Part shown: in pieces, positions 52,920 to 61,578 of the stretch
How the letters are laid out: each line of letters begins with the position of its first letter
How positions within the stretch are numbered: the first letter of the stretch is position 1
From: Arthrobacter horti
GTDB taxonomy: Bacteria; Actinomycetota; Actinomycetes; Actinomycetales; Micrococcaceae
Assembly: GCF_030731045.1 (NCBI RefSeq)
Contig: NZ_JAVALS010000006.1
Span: 1-64,000 of the forward strand
Length of the DNA stretch: 64,000 bases
Direction of reading: 5' to 3'
Program-made: the position numbers and the translations under genes
The notes under the pieces: model-generated
The model's database searches: none
What the model saw: only the letters and a program-made list of their open reading frames with translations
What the model was told of the DNA's origin: nothing

Positions 52920-52980
52920 GTTGAGTGCTCAGTTGTGGTGGCCTGGTGGCGACGGAAGCCACCACAACTGAGCACACAAC
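52920..52980. repeat. Palindromic intergenic element, group B copy 2
   Basis: The arms at 52920-52942 (GTTGAGTGCTCAGTTGTGG...) and 52958-52980 pair over 23 bp with one mismatch, with a 15 bp loop. It ends 7 bp before the stop of the minus-strand permease and lies beside the separate terminator of the opposing gene, so this gap holds two long hairpins. The shared GTTGAGTGCTCA and TTGTGGTGG link it to copy 1. Confidence 0.85.
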
Positions 52981-52987
52981 ACAGGAA

Positions 52988-54457
52988 TCAGCTGTACAGC
53001 TCGTTCTTCGGCTTGTTGTTGCGGACCTTCATCCAGCCGAGCCAGAGCAGGAGGGCGAAGAACGGCACGGTGCCCAGGGTCCAGGCGCCGAGGTAGAAGA
53101 CGCTGCCGTCGGCGTTCTTCATGGTGTCCATGCCGATCAGCACGGTGATCACCAGCAGCGCGATCAGGCCGGCCCAGCTGGTCCACGGCGCACCGGGCAT
53201 GAGCAGGCTGGAGACCTTGCCCTTCTTCTTCCGCAGCATGATCTGGCAGGCGAAGATCGAACCCCAGGTGAAGATCACGCCGATGGAGGCGGTGTTCAGC
53301 GCCAGGTCGAAGGCGTTGGAACCGCCCAGCCAGACGTTGAGGAGGATGCCCACCAGGTAGAAGCCGCCGATCGCCAGGATCGCCGCGTACGGCACGTGGC
53401 GGGAGGACATCTTGGTCAGCCACTTCGGGGCGTGGCCGTTGTTGGCCATGGTGCGGAAGATGCGGCCGATCGAGTAGAGGCCGGAGTTGGTCGAGGAGAG
53501 AGCGGCGGTGATGACGATGAAGTTCATCGCATCGCCCATCCACGGCAGGCCCATCTGGCCGAACACGGTCACGAACGGGCTGGTGCCGGCCTTGTACTGG
53601 TCGCTCGGCAGGATCATCGCGAGCAGCGAGACGGAACCCACGTAGAACACCACGATGCGGATCACGACGGCGCGGATCGCCTTGGGCACCTCGCGCTGGG
53701 GGTTCTCCATCTCACCGGCGGTGATGCCCACCAGTTCGATGGCGTTGTAGGCGAAGATCACGGCGTTGAGCACCAGGACCATGACCAGGGCGCCGTGCGG
53801 GAACATGCCGCCGTCACCGGCGAAGAGGTTGGCCGGGGTGGCATGGCCGGTACCCACCTGGGCGTTCATGACCACCAGGACGGTGCCCACCACGAGGAAG
53901 ATCAGGATGGCGCCGACCTTGAGCACGGAGGCCCAGAACTCGAACTCGCCGAAGGCCTTCACGGAGAGGAGGTTGACGGCCACCAGGAGGACCAAGGCCG
54001 CGACCGCGGTGACCTCCACGGGGACGTTCGGGAAGAAGTACTGGAAGTACAGGCCGATGGCGATGAGCTCGGCGATGCCGGTCATGCCCCAGTTCAGGAA
54101 GTACATCCAGCCGGACAGGTACGCACCCTTGGAGCCGAAGAGCTCACCGGCGTAGGAGACGAAGGAACCGGACGTCTGCCGGTACATGATGAGCTCGCCC
54201 AGGGCCCTCATGAGGAAGTAGGCGATCACGCCGGCGATGGCGTAGGAGAAGATCAGGGCCGGGCCGGTGGAGTGGAGACGTCCACCGGCTCCCATGAAGA
54301 GGCCGACGCCGATGGCGCCGCCCATGGCGATCATCGTGACGTGGCGGCGGCTCAGGGACTTGCTGTAGCCCTCCGCGGTGAGGGTGCTGTCTGCGGCGCC
54401 GGACACCTGCCCGAGGGCCTGGTCCGTGGTGCGCTCCTGCTGCGTAGTTTCTGACAC
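52988..54457 (-). CDS. Amino-acid permease (APC superfamily, AAT type)
   Basis: The 489-residue transporter has 12 spans and the AAT-family motifs at its start: RHVTMIAMGGAIGVGLFMGAG, GPALIFSYAIAG and RALGELIMY. The family takes up neutral or aromatic amino acids, asparagine or GABA by proton symport; the substrate here is not clear. I place the start at GTG 54457 (MSETTQQE). No Shine-Dalgarno is visible; TAAACT lies eight bases before it. An upstream TTG would add three residues. Confidence 0.92.
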   Translation of the reverse strand: MSETTQQERTTDQALGQVSGAADSTLTAEGYSKSLSRRHVTMIAMGGAIGVGLFMGAGGRLHSTGPALIFSYAIAGVIAYFLMRALGELIMYRQTSGSFVSYAGELFGSKGAYLSGWMYFLNWGMTGIAELIAIGLYFQYFFPNVPVEVTAVAALVLLVAVNLLSVKAFGEFEFWASVLKVGAILIFLVVGTVLVVMNAQVGTGHATPANLFAGDGGMFPHGALVMVLVLNAVIFAYNAIELVGITAGEMENPQREVPKAIRAVVIRIVVFYVGSVSLLAMILPSDQYKAGTSPFVTVFGQMGLPWMGDAMNFIVITAALSSTNSGLYSIGRIFRTMANNGHAPKWLTKMSSRHVPYAAILAIGGFYLVGILLNVWLGGSNAFDLALNTASIGVIFTWGSIFACQIMLRKKKGKVSSLLMPGAPWTSWAGLIALLVITVLIGMDTMKNADGSVFYLGAWTLGTVPFFALLLWLGWMKVRNNKPKNELYS

Positions 54458-54669
54458 GAAACACAAGTTTACGGATCATGTCCCGAACGTGATGTGAATA
54501 ACAATCAAAAGAGCTGAAGATCACACGGGGAACACCGCTTGCACCTGGGTGGATATTCGAACCGTCTCGACAGGTGGACACCCGGGTCTGCACAGCTCGG
54601 AACATTTGACGAACGCTTCAGAAATGCGCTTTCACGGGCCGCTGTCCCGCCGGGCATAGGATTCCAACT

Positions 54670-55623
54670 ATGACCGAGCCTGTTCTCCCCGCCGCCGTCT
54701 CCGACACCTTCGACCCCCGCCGCTGGCGCGTGGTGGAGGGCTTCGATTTCACGGATCTGACGTATCACCGCCAGGTGGAGCGGGCCGAGGACGGCACCAT
54801 CATCCGGGACCTGCCGTGCGTCCGCATCGCCTTCGACCGGCCGGAGGTGCGCAACGCCTTCCGCCCCCACACGGTGGACGAGCTGTACCGCGCCATGGAC
54901 CACGCCCGCATGACCCCGGACGTCGCCGCCGTGCTCCTGACCGGCAACGGCCCGTCCCCCAAGGACGGCGGCCACTCCTTCTGCTCCGGTGGCGACCAGC
55001 GCATCCGCGGCCGTGACGGCTACAAGTACGCCGAAGGTGAGACGAGCGAGACCGTGGACCCCGCCCGCGCCGGGCGCCTCCACATCCTGGAGGTCCAGCG
55101 GCTCATGCGCACCATGCCCAAGGTGGTCATCGCCGTCGTGAACGGCTGGGCGGCAGGCGGCGGGCACTCCCTGCACGTGGTCTCGGACCTGACCATCGCG
55201 TCCAAGGAACACGGCAAGTTCAAGCAGACGGACGCCACCGTCGGCAGCTTCGACGCCGGTTACGGCTCCGCGCTGCTCGCCCGCCAGATCGGCCAGAAGA
55301 ACGCCCGGGAGATCTTCTTCCTGGCCCGCGAATACTCCGCGGAGGACATGGTCCGGATGGGCGCCGTCAATGAGGCCGTTCCGCACGCGCAGCTGGAGGA
55401 GGTGGCACTCGGCTACGCCCGGGACATCGCCCGCCAGTCGCCGCAGGCCATCCGCATGCTCAAGTTCGCGTTCAACCTGGCCGACGACGGCCTGGCCGGC
55501 CAGCAGGTCTTCGCCGGCGAGGCCACGCGCCTGGCCTACATGACGGACGAGGCTGTGGAAGGTAAGCAGGCGTTCCTGGAGAAGCGGGACCCGGACTGGT
55601 CCGACTTCCCGTACTACTTCTGA
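54670..55623 (+). CDS. menB: 1,4-Dihydroxy-2-naphthoyl-CoA synthase, MenB
   Basis: This crotonase-fold enzyme closes the second naphthalene ring by converting o-succinylbenzoyl-CoA to DHNA-CoA. The 317-residue protein has the MenB-specific RNAFRPHTVDELYRAMDHA, GGHSFCSGGDQRIRG, VNGWAAGGGHSLHVV and SFDAGYGSALLARQIG segments. It starts a menB-menE-menA run. TAGGAT lies seven bases before the ATG, with no good ribosome site. The 200 bp gap upstream holds an imperfect ACCTGGGTG/CACCCGGGT hairpin and no gene. Confidence 0.96.
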   Translation: MTEPVLPAAVSDTFDPRRWRVVEGFDFTDLTYHRQVERAEDGTIIRDLPCVRIAFDRPEVRNAFRPHTVDELYRAMDHARMTPDVAAVLLTGNGPSPKDGGHSFCSGGDQRIRGRDGYKYAEGETSETVDPARAGRLHILEVQRLMRTMPKVVIAVVNGWAAGGGHSLHVVSDLTIASKEHGKFKQTDATVGSFDAGYGSALLARQIGQKNAREIFFLAREYSAEDMVRMGAVNEAVPHAQLEEVALGYARDIARQSPQAIRMLKFAFNLADDGLAGQQVFAGEATRLAYMTDEAVEGKQAFLEKRDPDWSDFPYYF

Positions 55624-55644
55624 TCGCGCCCCGGGACAGACGGC

Positions 55645-56760
55645 ATGCAGCAGCTCGATGACATCCTGAAAGCCCTCGCCGCCGCCCTCGCCGCTGAGGG
55701 CCCGGCCGTGGACTTCGGCGACGAGGTGACCACCGTGAGCCTCCCCGCTCACCCGGAGGCCGCCGTCGTGGTCCGCACCTCCGGCTCCACCGGCAGGCCC
55801 AAGGCCGTGGTCCTCTCCGCGGAGGCTCTCGCGGCGAGTTCCCTGGCGACGGCCGAGGAGCTGCGGGCCGAGGGACAGTGGCTCCTGGCCCTGCCACTGC
55901 AGTACGTCGCCGGGGTGCAGGTCCTCATCCGGTCCCTCTACGCGGGCACCCGGCCGTGGGCCATGGACCTGGATCAGAGCTTCACCCCGGAAGCGTTCGT
56001 GACCGCGGCGGACGAGCTCACCGATCCCATCCGGCTGACCTCCCTGGTGCCCACCCAGCTCGCACGACTCCTGGAGGACCCCACCGAGGACGTGCTGCGC
56101 GTCCTGCGCCGATTCCACGCAATCCTGCTGGGGGGCGCCGCCGTGGCGCCGGGGCTGCTGGCGCGGGCCAGGGAGCTGAGCGTCAACGTGGTCACCACCT
56201 ACGGCTCCGCGGAGACCTCCGGCGGCTGCGTCTACAACGGGCGGCCCCTGGACGGCGTGGACGTCAGGCTGGTGGACGGACGCGTCCACCTGGGCGGGCC
56301 CACCCTCGCGGACGGCTACCTGGACGACCCGGAAGCCACCTGGGACGCGTTCATCGAGCTGGACGGGGAGCGCTTCTTCCGCACCAGCGACCTGGGCGAA
56401 CTCTTGCCGGACGGCACCTTGCGCGTCACCGGCCGGGTGGACGACGTCATCAACTCGGGCGGCAGCAAGGTCTCCGCCCTGGATGTGCAGCACGCGCTGG
56501 AAGCGCTCGACGGCGTCGCGCAGGCCTTCGTGGGCGGCATCCCGTCCGCAGAATGGGGGCAGTCCGTGGCGGCCGCCGTCGTGCTGTCCCCCGGGGCTCG
56601 CTGGGAGGCCGGCGAACTCGCCGAGGCGCTGCGCGCCGGCTTCGGTCCCCTGCGCCCGCGCCATGTGTCGCTCTGGGGCTCCCTGCCACTGCTGCCCAAC
56701 GGCAAAGTGGACCGCCAGGCGATCCTTGGACGGCTCCGTGACGAACATGGGGGAAAATAG
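55645..56760 (+). CDS. menE: o-Succinylbenzoate-CoA ligase, MenE
   Basis: The enzyme activates o-succinylbenzoate with ATP and CoA before MenB acts. The 371-residue adenylate-forming enzyme has VVRTSGSTGRPKAVVLS (P-loop), TTYGSAETSGGCVYNG, the Asp of FFRTSDLGELL, and the hinge GRVDDVINSGGSKVS. The protein is short, as in other actinobacterial MenE, because the N-terminal subdomain is reduced. It begins 21 bp after menB. Confidence 0.93.
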   Translation: MQQLDDILKALAAALAAEGPAVDFGDEVTTVSLPAHPEAAVVVRTSGSTGRPKAVVLSAEALAASSLATAEELRAEGQWLLALPLQYVAGVQVLIRSLYAGTRPWAMDLDQSFTPEAFVTAADELTDPIRLTSLVPTQLARLLEDPTEDVLRVLRRFHAILLGGAAVAPGLLARARELSVNVVTTYGSAETSGGCVYNGRPLDGVDVRLVDGRVHLGGPTLADGYLDDPEATWDAFIELDGERFFRTSDLGELLPDGTLRVTGRVDDVINSGGSKVSALDVQHALEALDGVAQAFVGGIPSAEWGQSVAAAVVLSPGARWEAGELAEALRAGFGPLRPRHVSLWGSLPLLPNGKVDRQAILGRLRDEHGGK

Positions 56761-56808
56761 GACAGGCGCTCCAGCGTCGAAGACCCTGACGTCCAGCGAG
56801 AGGTAACC

Positions 56809-57690
56809 GTGGCTACAGCCGGCCAGTGGATCCAGGGGGCCCGCCCCCGCACCCTTCCAGCCGCCATCGCGCCTGTGGTGATCGGCAGCGCCGCCGCCTA
56901 CCAGCTGCACGGCTTCAACCTGCTCAACGCCGTGCTCGCCGCCGTCGTGGCCCTGTTGCTGCAGATCGGCGTGAACTACTCCAACGACTATTCGGACGGC
57001 ATCCGCGGCACGGATGAGAACCGGGTGGGCCCGTTCCGTCTGGTGGGCTCCGGCGCCGCCCGCGCCAAGTCCGTGCTCAAGGCCGCGCTGGCCTGCTACG
57101 GACTGTCCATGGTGGCCGGTCTGGGCCTGGTCCTGCTGACTCAGACCTGGTGGATGATCCTGGTGGGCCTGGGCGCCGTCATCGCGGCCTGGGGTTACAC
57201 GGGCGGCAAGAACCCGTACGGCTACCAGGGCCTGGGCGAGCTGTTCGTGTTCGTGTTCTTCGGCCTGGTGGCCACGCTGGGCACCACGTACACCCAGGCG
57301 GGGCGGATCAGCCTGGCGGCCACGATCGGTGCGGTGGGCACGGGCCTGATCGCCTGTGCGGTGCTCATGGCCAACAATGTGCGTGACATCCCGACGGACA
57401 AGGTGGCCGGCAAGCACACCCTGGCGGTCCGGCTGGGCGACCGCCTGGCTCGCCGCAGCTACGTGCTGATGGTCGCCGTCGCGATTCTCTCGGTGGTGAT
57501 CCTGGCCCCGCAGAACCTGTGGATCCTCCTGGTGCTCCTGCTGATCCCCGCGGCGCTGCTGCCCTGCTGGCTCATGCTCTCCGGACGCACGGGCAAGGCG
57601 CTCATCCCGGTGCTGCAGCAGACCGGCATGCTGAACCTCGGCTACGCCGCACTGTTCGCGGTGGCGATGATTCTGGCGCACGGCGTCTGA
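56809..57690 (+). CDS. menA: 1,4-Dihydroxy-2-naphthoate polyprenyltransferase, MenA
   Basis: This membrane prenyltransferase attaches the polyprenyl chain to DHNA to give demethylmenaquinone. The 293-residue protein has eight or nine spans. The Mg-diphosphate motif NDYSDGIRGTDE is near residue 62 and a second acidic motif is NNVRDIPTDKVAGKHTLAVR near residue 190. A GTG start follows GAGAGGT. It uses the chain made by the synthase at 7637 and its product is methylated by MenG at 10098. Confidence 0.95.
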   Translation: MATAGQWIQGARPRTLPAAIAPVVIGSAAAYQLHGFNLLNAVLAAVVALLLQIGVNYSNDYSDGIRGTDENRVGPFRLVGSGAARAKSVLKAALACYGLSMVAGLGLVLLTQTWWMILVGLGAVIAAWGYTGGKNPYGYQGLGELFVFVFFGLVATLGTTYTQAGRISLAATIGAVGTGLIACAVLMANNVRDIPTDKVAGKHTLAVRLGDRLARRSYVLMVAVAILSVVILAPQNLWILLVLLLIPAALLPCWLMLSGRTGKALIPVLQQTGMLNLGYAALFAVAMILAHGV

Positions 57691-57716
57691 GGCGCCCCGC
57701 GCGATTTCCCCGTGAA

Positions 57717-57758
57717 AACGGAAGATCCCCGGCGCTGCGGCGCCGGGGATCTTCCGTT
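57717..57758. terminator. Perfect hairpin between menA and the DUF4229 gene
   Basis: AACGGAAGATCCCCGGCGC (57717-57735) and its exact complement (57740-57758) enclose TGCG, a 19 bp stem with a stable tetraloop. It lies 26 bp after menA and 13 bp before the opposing stop, so it can serve both genes. The left flank TGAAAA supplies a TTTT on the minus strand. Confidence 0.85.
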
Positions 57759-57771
57759 AAGGCAGGGGTTT

Positions 57772-58056
57772 TCAGGCTTTGCTCTCCGCCGGGCCGTCCG
57801 CAGCACCGTCGACGACGGCGTCCTCCGCCGCCGCGTCCTTCTCGGCACGGCTGTTGCGGGTGCGTCCGCCGAAGGTGCCGGCCAGCTGGGTGGCAGCGCT
57901 GTCGCGCTGGCGGCTGAAGAACAGGTAACCCAGGCAGAAGGAGATGAGGGCGGCGAAGACCGCGCCGAGGACCAGGCCGATCTTCAGGAAGAGGCAGATG
58001 GTCAGGACCACTGCGAACAGGGCCACACGGATCAAGAGGTACTTCAGATTCGCCAC
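57772..58056 (-). CDS. DUF4229-type small membrane protein
   Basis: The 94-residue protein has two close hydrophobic segments (LLIRVALFAVVLTICLFL and LVLGAVFAALISFCLGYLFF) followed by a charged, Ala-rich tail. This matches the actinobacterial DUF4229 family, which often accompanies menaquinone genes but has no known function. The GTG start has TAGAAT exactly six bases ahead and no ribosome site. It is convergent with menA. Confidence 0.75.
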   Translation of the reverse strand: MANLKYLLIRVALFAVVLTICLFLKIGLVLGAVFAALISFCLGYLFFSRQRDSAATQLAGTFGGRTRNSRAEKDAAAEDAVVDGAADGPAESKA

Positions 58057-58159
58057 GGATCCATTCTACCGGCCATTCCTGGGCGCTCCCCGGGCCTGGC
58101 CCCGGCCGGATCCACGCCACCATTCCGCCACCATTCCGCCACCTCGAGCGTGAATCCGG

Positions 58160-58232
58160 CGCTGAGACAGTGGGTTTCCGCTGAAACAGTGGTCTAAACC
58201 CACTGTTTCAGCGGAAACCCACTGTCTCAGCG
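58160..58232. repeat. Palindromic intergenic element, group C copy 2, between divergent genes
   Basis: Arms of 33 bp (58160-58192 and 58200-58232) are perfect reverse complements around TCTAAAC, the longest perfect palindrome in the window. Each arm holds two copies of the unit CGCTGA(A/G)ACAGTGG, also found at 46282-46336. It lies between two divergent genes, 104 bp from one start and 40 bp from the other, so it is downstream of neither. Confidence 0.9.
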
Positions 58233-58272
58233 AAGGCTCGGACTGGGGCCCCTCGCTCACTAGACTTGGTGG

Positions 58273-58740
58273 ATGCCTCGCGTCATCATCACCGTTCTGC
58301 TCGTGGCCGTCTGGATCTACGCCATCATCGACTGCATCCGTTCCGAACCGGATGAGGTCCGGGGCGTGCCCAAGGGCGTGTGGATCGTGGTGCTCATCCT
58401 GCTCCCGCTCATCGGCGCCGTGCTGTGGTTCGCGCTCGGCCGGCCGCGGATCAGCGCCGCCTCGGCCGGTGGCCGCCCCGCCCAGAACCGCGGTCCGGCC
58501 GCCGGCTCCGGCCCCGTCGGCCCGGACGATGACCCCCAGTTCCTGCGCAATCTGGAACAGCAGCGCCGCAACCAGGCCGAAGCCAAGCGCCTCGAGGACC
58601 TGCGCCGCGAACTCGAGCAGCGGGAGCGGGAGAACAAAGAACGCCGCCCCCGCGATGGCGAGGACGGCGCTCCAGGTGAGAATGGGCCCGGTCAGAACGG
58701 AACGGGCCCTCATCAGGACGGACCGCACCGCAACAGCTGA
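58273..58740 (+). CDS. PLDc_N (phospholipase D-nuclease N-terminal) domain membrane protein
   Basis: The 155-residue protein has two spans in its first 55 residues (VIITVLLVAVWIYAIIDCI and WIVVLILLPLIGAVLWFAL) separated by a short polar loop; this is the PLDc_N layout, ending LGRP. A long charged tail follows, with a likely coiled-coil around EAKRLEDLRRELEQRERE. Function unknown. TAGACT lies six bases before the ATG (TGGTGG between). The stop is 4 bp from that of ccsB, which is convergent. Confidence 0.78.
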   Translation: MPRVIITVLLVAVWIYAIIDCIRSEPDEVRGVPKGVWIVVLILLPLIGAVLWFALGRPRISAASAGGRPAQNRGPAAGSGPVGPDDDPQFLRNLEQQRRNQAEAKRLEDLRRELEQRERENKERRPRDGEDGAPGENGPGQNGTGPHQDGPHRNS

Positions 58741-58744
58741 GGGC

Positions 58745-59794
58745 TCAGAGCCCCGAGTAGGAGTGCAGGCCGTTGAAGTACTGGTTCACAATCGTGAAGT
58801 TGAACACCACGCAAAGGTAGCCCACGATCGACAGCCAGGCCGCACGGGTGCCGGTCCAGCCGCGGGTGGCCCGGGCGTGCAGGTAGCCGGCGTAGACCAC
58901 CCAGATCACGAACGTCCACACTTCCTTGGTGTCCCAGCCCCAGAAGCGGCCCCAGGCCTTCTCGGCCCAGATGGCGCCGAACATCAGGGTGAACGTCCAG
59001 CCGACGAACGCGATGGTGTTGATGCGGTAGCTGAAGTTCTCCAGGCTCAGGGCGTCCGGCACCAGGCGCATGAACATGAGTTTGTCGTCGCGTCCCAGGG
59101 CCAGCTGGCCCTCACGGCGCGACTGGAGAAGCTGCAGCACGGACATGGAGAACGTCAGAGTGAACAGCGCGGAGGACAGCACTGCGATGGACACGTGGAT
59201 GACCAGCCAGTAGCTCTGCAGAGCGGGGACCAGGTGGCCCACAGGCGTCCAGAACGCGACGGAGGCCGCCACGAGCATGATGATCACCAGCGCCATCACG
59301 AAGGTGCCCACGAAACGCAGATCGCGGCGCAGCAGCACCAGGAGGAACACCACGGCCACCAGCCAGGCGCCGGTGGTGAGGAATTCGTACATATTGCCCC
59401 ACGGCACGCGTCCTGCGGCGAAACCACGGCTGATGACGCCCGCGCCATGGATCAGCGCGGCCAGAATCGTCAGCGCCACGGCCACCCGGGCGGGGGCGCG
59501 GCGTTCGCCGCTGTACCGCATGGACGAATCGGCGGTGACCGCCGTCGTACCTGATGCGGAGCCGGTGCCCGACGACGGCGCGGCGGGTGCGCCGGCGCCC
59601 ACCAGCTGCTTGGCGGCCACCGTCACGGTCGCCTTGCCCTGCTGGCGTGCGGCGCGCTCGTCGATCGCGCGCAGCGTGGCGCTGCTCTTGGCGAGGTCCC
59701 AGGCGAAGGCGATGAACGCCACCGTGTAGGTGCCCGCGGCGAGCAGCATGAAGAGCTCGCTGTACGAACCGAGTTCGAAATTCAGCCCTGGCAT
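58745..59794 (-). CDS. ccsB: System II cytochrome c biogenesis protein CcsB/ResC
   Basis: This multi-span protein carries heme across the membrane and, with ResB, attaches it to apocytochromes c. The 349-residue protein has about eight spans, the heme-handling WGRFWGWDTKEVWTF motif (WWD domain) in its last third, and conserved histidines in LIHGAGVISR and YLHARATRGW. It is the last gene of the resA-ccdA-resB-ccsB run, 51 bp after resB. Confidence 0.93.
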   Translation of the reverse strand: MPGLNFELGSYSELFMLLAAGTYTVAFIAFAWDLAKSSATLRAIDERAARQQGKATVTVAAKQLVGAGAPAAPSSGTGSASGTTAVTADSSMRYSGERRAPARVAVALTILAALIHGAGVISRGFAAGRVPWGNMYEFLTTGAWLVAVVFLLVLLRRDLRFVGTFVMALVIIMLVAASVAFWTPVGHLVPALQSYWLVIHVSIAVLSSALFTLTFSMSVLQLLQSRREGQLALGRDDKLMFMRLVPDALSLENFSYRINTIAFVGWTFTLMFGAIWAEKAWGRFWGWDTKEVWTFVIWVVYAGYLHARATRGWTGTRAAWLSIVGYLCVVFNFTIVNQYFNGLHSYSGL

Positions 59795-59845
59795 GAGTCT
59801 GCCTTTCCCTGTGATGCCGCCCCGTGCTGAAGCGCGGCCGCGTTC

Positions 59846-61522
59846 TTATCCATTATCCGCCGGTGTCCCCGCGGTGCTTCCCCCGGCCGGGCCATCCAGG
59901 CCCCAGCGTTCCTGCAATGCCTTGCGGATCCGGGCGGTCTCCCGCGCCAGTCCGTGGTCCTCGCCGCGGGCCAGGAGGCCGTACTCCACCATGACGCGGC
60001 CGTCCTCGGCCGTCCCGGTGCGGACCCAGGCGCGGCGGCGTCCGGTGTAGAGCGAGATGACCAGACCGCCCACGGCCACCAGCGCGAAGATCAGCGCCGG
60101 GACCTGGCCGGGGTTGTGACGGATGTCGATCGCGATGAAGCGCTTGAGACCGTCGAAGGTGATGGAGCCCTTGCCGTCCGGCAGCTTGTAGGTCTGGCCG
60201 GCGTCCAGCACGATGCCCTTGGCCGGCAGATCGCGGCCATTGAGCTGCTTGAGGTTCTTCACGTCCAGGTTGTAGACGTTCTGCGGGCTGCCGCTGTTCA
60301 GGCCCAGGTCACCGTAGTAGGAGTTCAGGTTCAGCTGGGGCTTGAGCGGGTCCGGGTCGGCACTGTAGGCGATGCCGGCATCGTTCAGCTGGGCGGCAGG
60401 CAGGAAGAACCCCACGAAGCCGAGCTGGTCCGGCTGGGCGTCGGGGACCTTGATGACCATGGTGGAGGTGTACACGGCGTCGGTGGGAATGGCCGGCACG
60501 GGACCTTGGAGCGCCACATTGCCCTTACCGTCCCGGACCGTGATCACGGGGGCGTAGCCGTTGCCCACCAGGTAGAGGCCGGTGCCGCCGATCTCCAGCG
60601 GGTCGTTGACCTTCAGTGTCTGCTTCTGCGCCGGGGCGTCCGGGGAGTCCTTGGTGGTCACGGAGGCGTTGAAGTCGATCGGCTGGCCGAACTGCTTGAC
60701 GGACTCCCGGTCGTAGCGGACGTCGAACTTGTCCAGCTGCACGGAGTAAGGGCTCAGCCAGGCGGACTGGAAGTCGGTGCCGGGGCTGAACTGGTCGTAG
60801 CCCACCAGGGTGTTGACGAAGGTCTCGCCCTCCACCAGGGTCCGCTGGCCGCTGTAGCCGAACAGGCCGCCGATCGCCACGGACACCAGCACGCCCACCA
60901 GCGAGGTGTGGAACACCAGGTTGCCGATCTCACGCACATAGCCGACCTCCGCGCCCAGATGCGGCCGTTCGCCGTCGGTGTCGCGGGTGTCCACGCGGTA
61001 GCGGCGCCCCTTGAGCACCGCGGCGGCGTCCGCAAGCGCCGACGACGCCGTGGCGCCTTGGGCGGCCGGGATCACCAGGGTGCCGTACTGGGGCAGCCGG
61101 GAGATGCGGCGCGGGGTCCGCGGCGGGGCGGTGCGGAGAGCCTTCCAGTGGGCCCTGGCCCGCGGGATGATGCAGCCGATCAGGGAGATGAAGAGCAGCA
61201 GGTAGATCGCGGAGAACCAGTAGGACGAATAGACGTCGAAGAGCTGGAGTTTGTCCAGCCATGGGCCGTAGTCCGCGTGGTCCTTCAGGTACTGGGTGAC
61301 CACGGCGGGGTTCGCCGGGCGCTGCGGGAACAGGGAGCCGGGCACCGCGGCCACCGCCAGGAGCAGGAGCAGGAGGAGTGCGGTCCGCATGCTGGTCAGC
61401 TGGGTCCACGCCCAGCGGAGCATGCCGATCGGCCCGAGCGCGGGGACGGCGACGTCCTGGCGGGAGGACGACGCACCCTCGGGCTTCCGGCCCCGCTTGG
61501 GTTTCTTCACCGTCTCAGTCAT
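59846..61522 (-). CDS. resB: System II cytochrome c biogenesis protein ResB (Ccs1)
   Basis: The 558-residue protein pairs with CcsB to form the cytochrome c synthetase. Spans are visible near residues 45-65 (MRTALLLLLLLAVAAVPGSLF), 105-120 and 200-220, with a large extracytoplasmic domain and a final span (VPALIFALVAVGGLVISLY). FPQRPANPAVV and GCIIPRARAHW are typical ResB stretches. It lies 56 bp after ccdA and 51 bp before ccsB. Confidence 0.93.
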   Translation of the reverse strand: MTETVKKPKRGRKPEGASSSRQDVAVPALGPIGMLRWAWTQLTSMRTALLLLLLLAVAAVPGSLFPQRPANPAVVTQYLKDHADYGPWLDKLQLFDVYSSYWFSAIYLLLFISLIGCIIPRARAHWKALRTAPPRTPRRISRLPQYGTLVIPAAQGATASSALADAAAVLKGRRYRVDTRDTDGERPHLGAEVGYVREIGNLVFHTSLVGVLVSVAIGGLFGYSGQRTLVEGETFVNTLVGYDQFSPGTDFQSAWLSPYSVQLDKFDVRYDRESVKQFGQPIDFNASVTTKDSPDAPAQKQTLKVNDPLEIGGTGLYLVGNGYAPVITVRDGKGNVALQGPVPAIPTDAVYTSTMVIKVPDAQPDQLGFVGFFLPAAQLNDAGIAYSADPDPLKPQLNLNSYYGDLGLNSGSPQNVYNLDVKNLKQLNGRDLPAKGIVLDAGQTYKLPDGKGSITFDGLKRFIAIDIRHNPGQVPALIFALVAVGGLVISLYTGRRRAWVRTGTAEDGRVMVEYGLLARGEDHGLARETARIRKALQERWGLDGPAGGSTAGTPADNG

Positions 61523-61578
61523 CCGTGCCCGTTCCCCGTCCTTGAATCATCTCGTGTCTGTGTGCCATGTGCGTCGCC

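Noticed and set aside
15256-58232. The repeated palindromes as a CRISPR array
   Set aside because: The copies are kilobases apart, have no regular spacers, and no cas gene is present.
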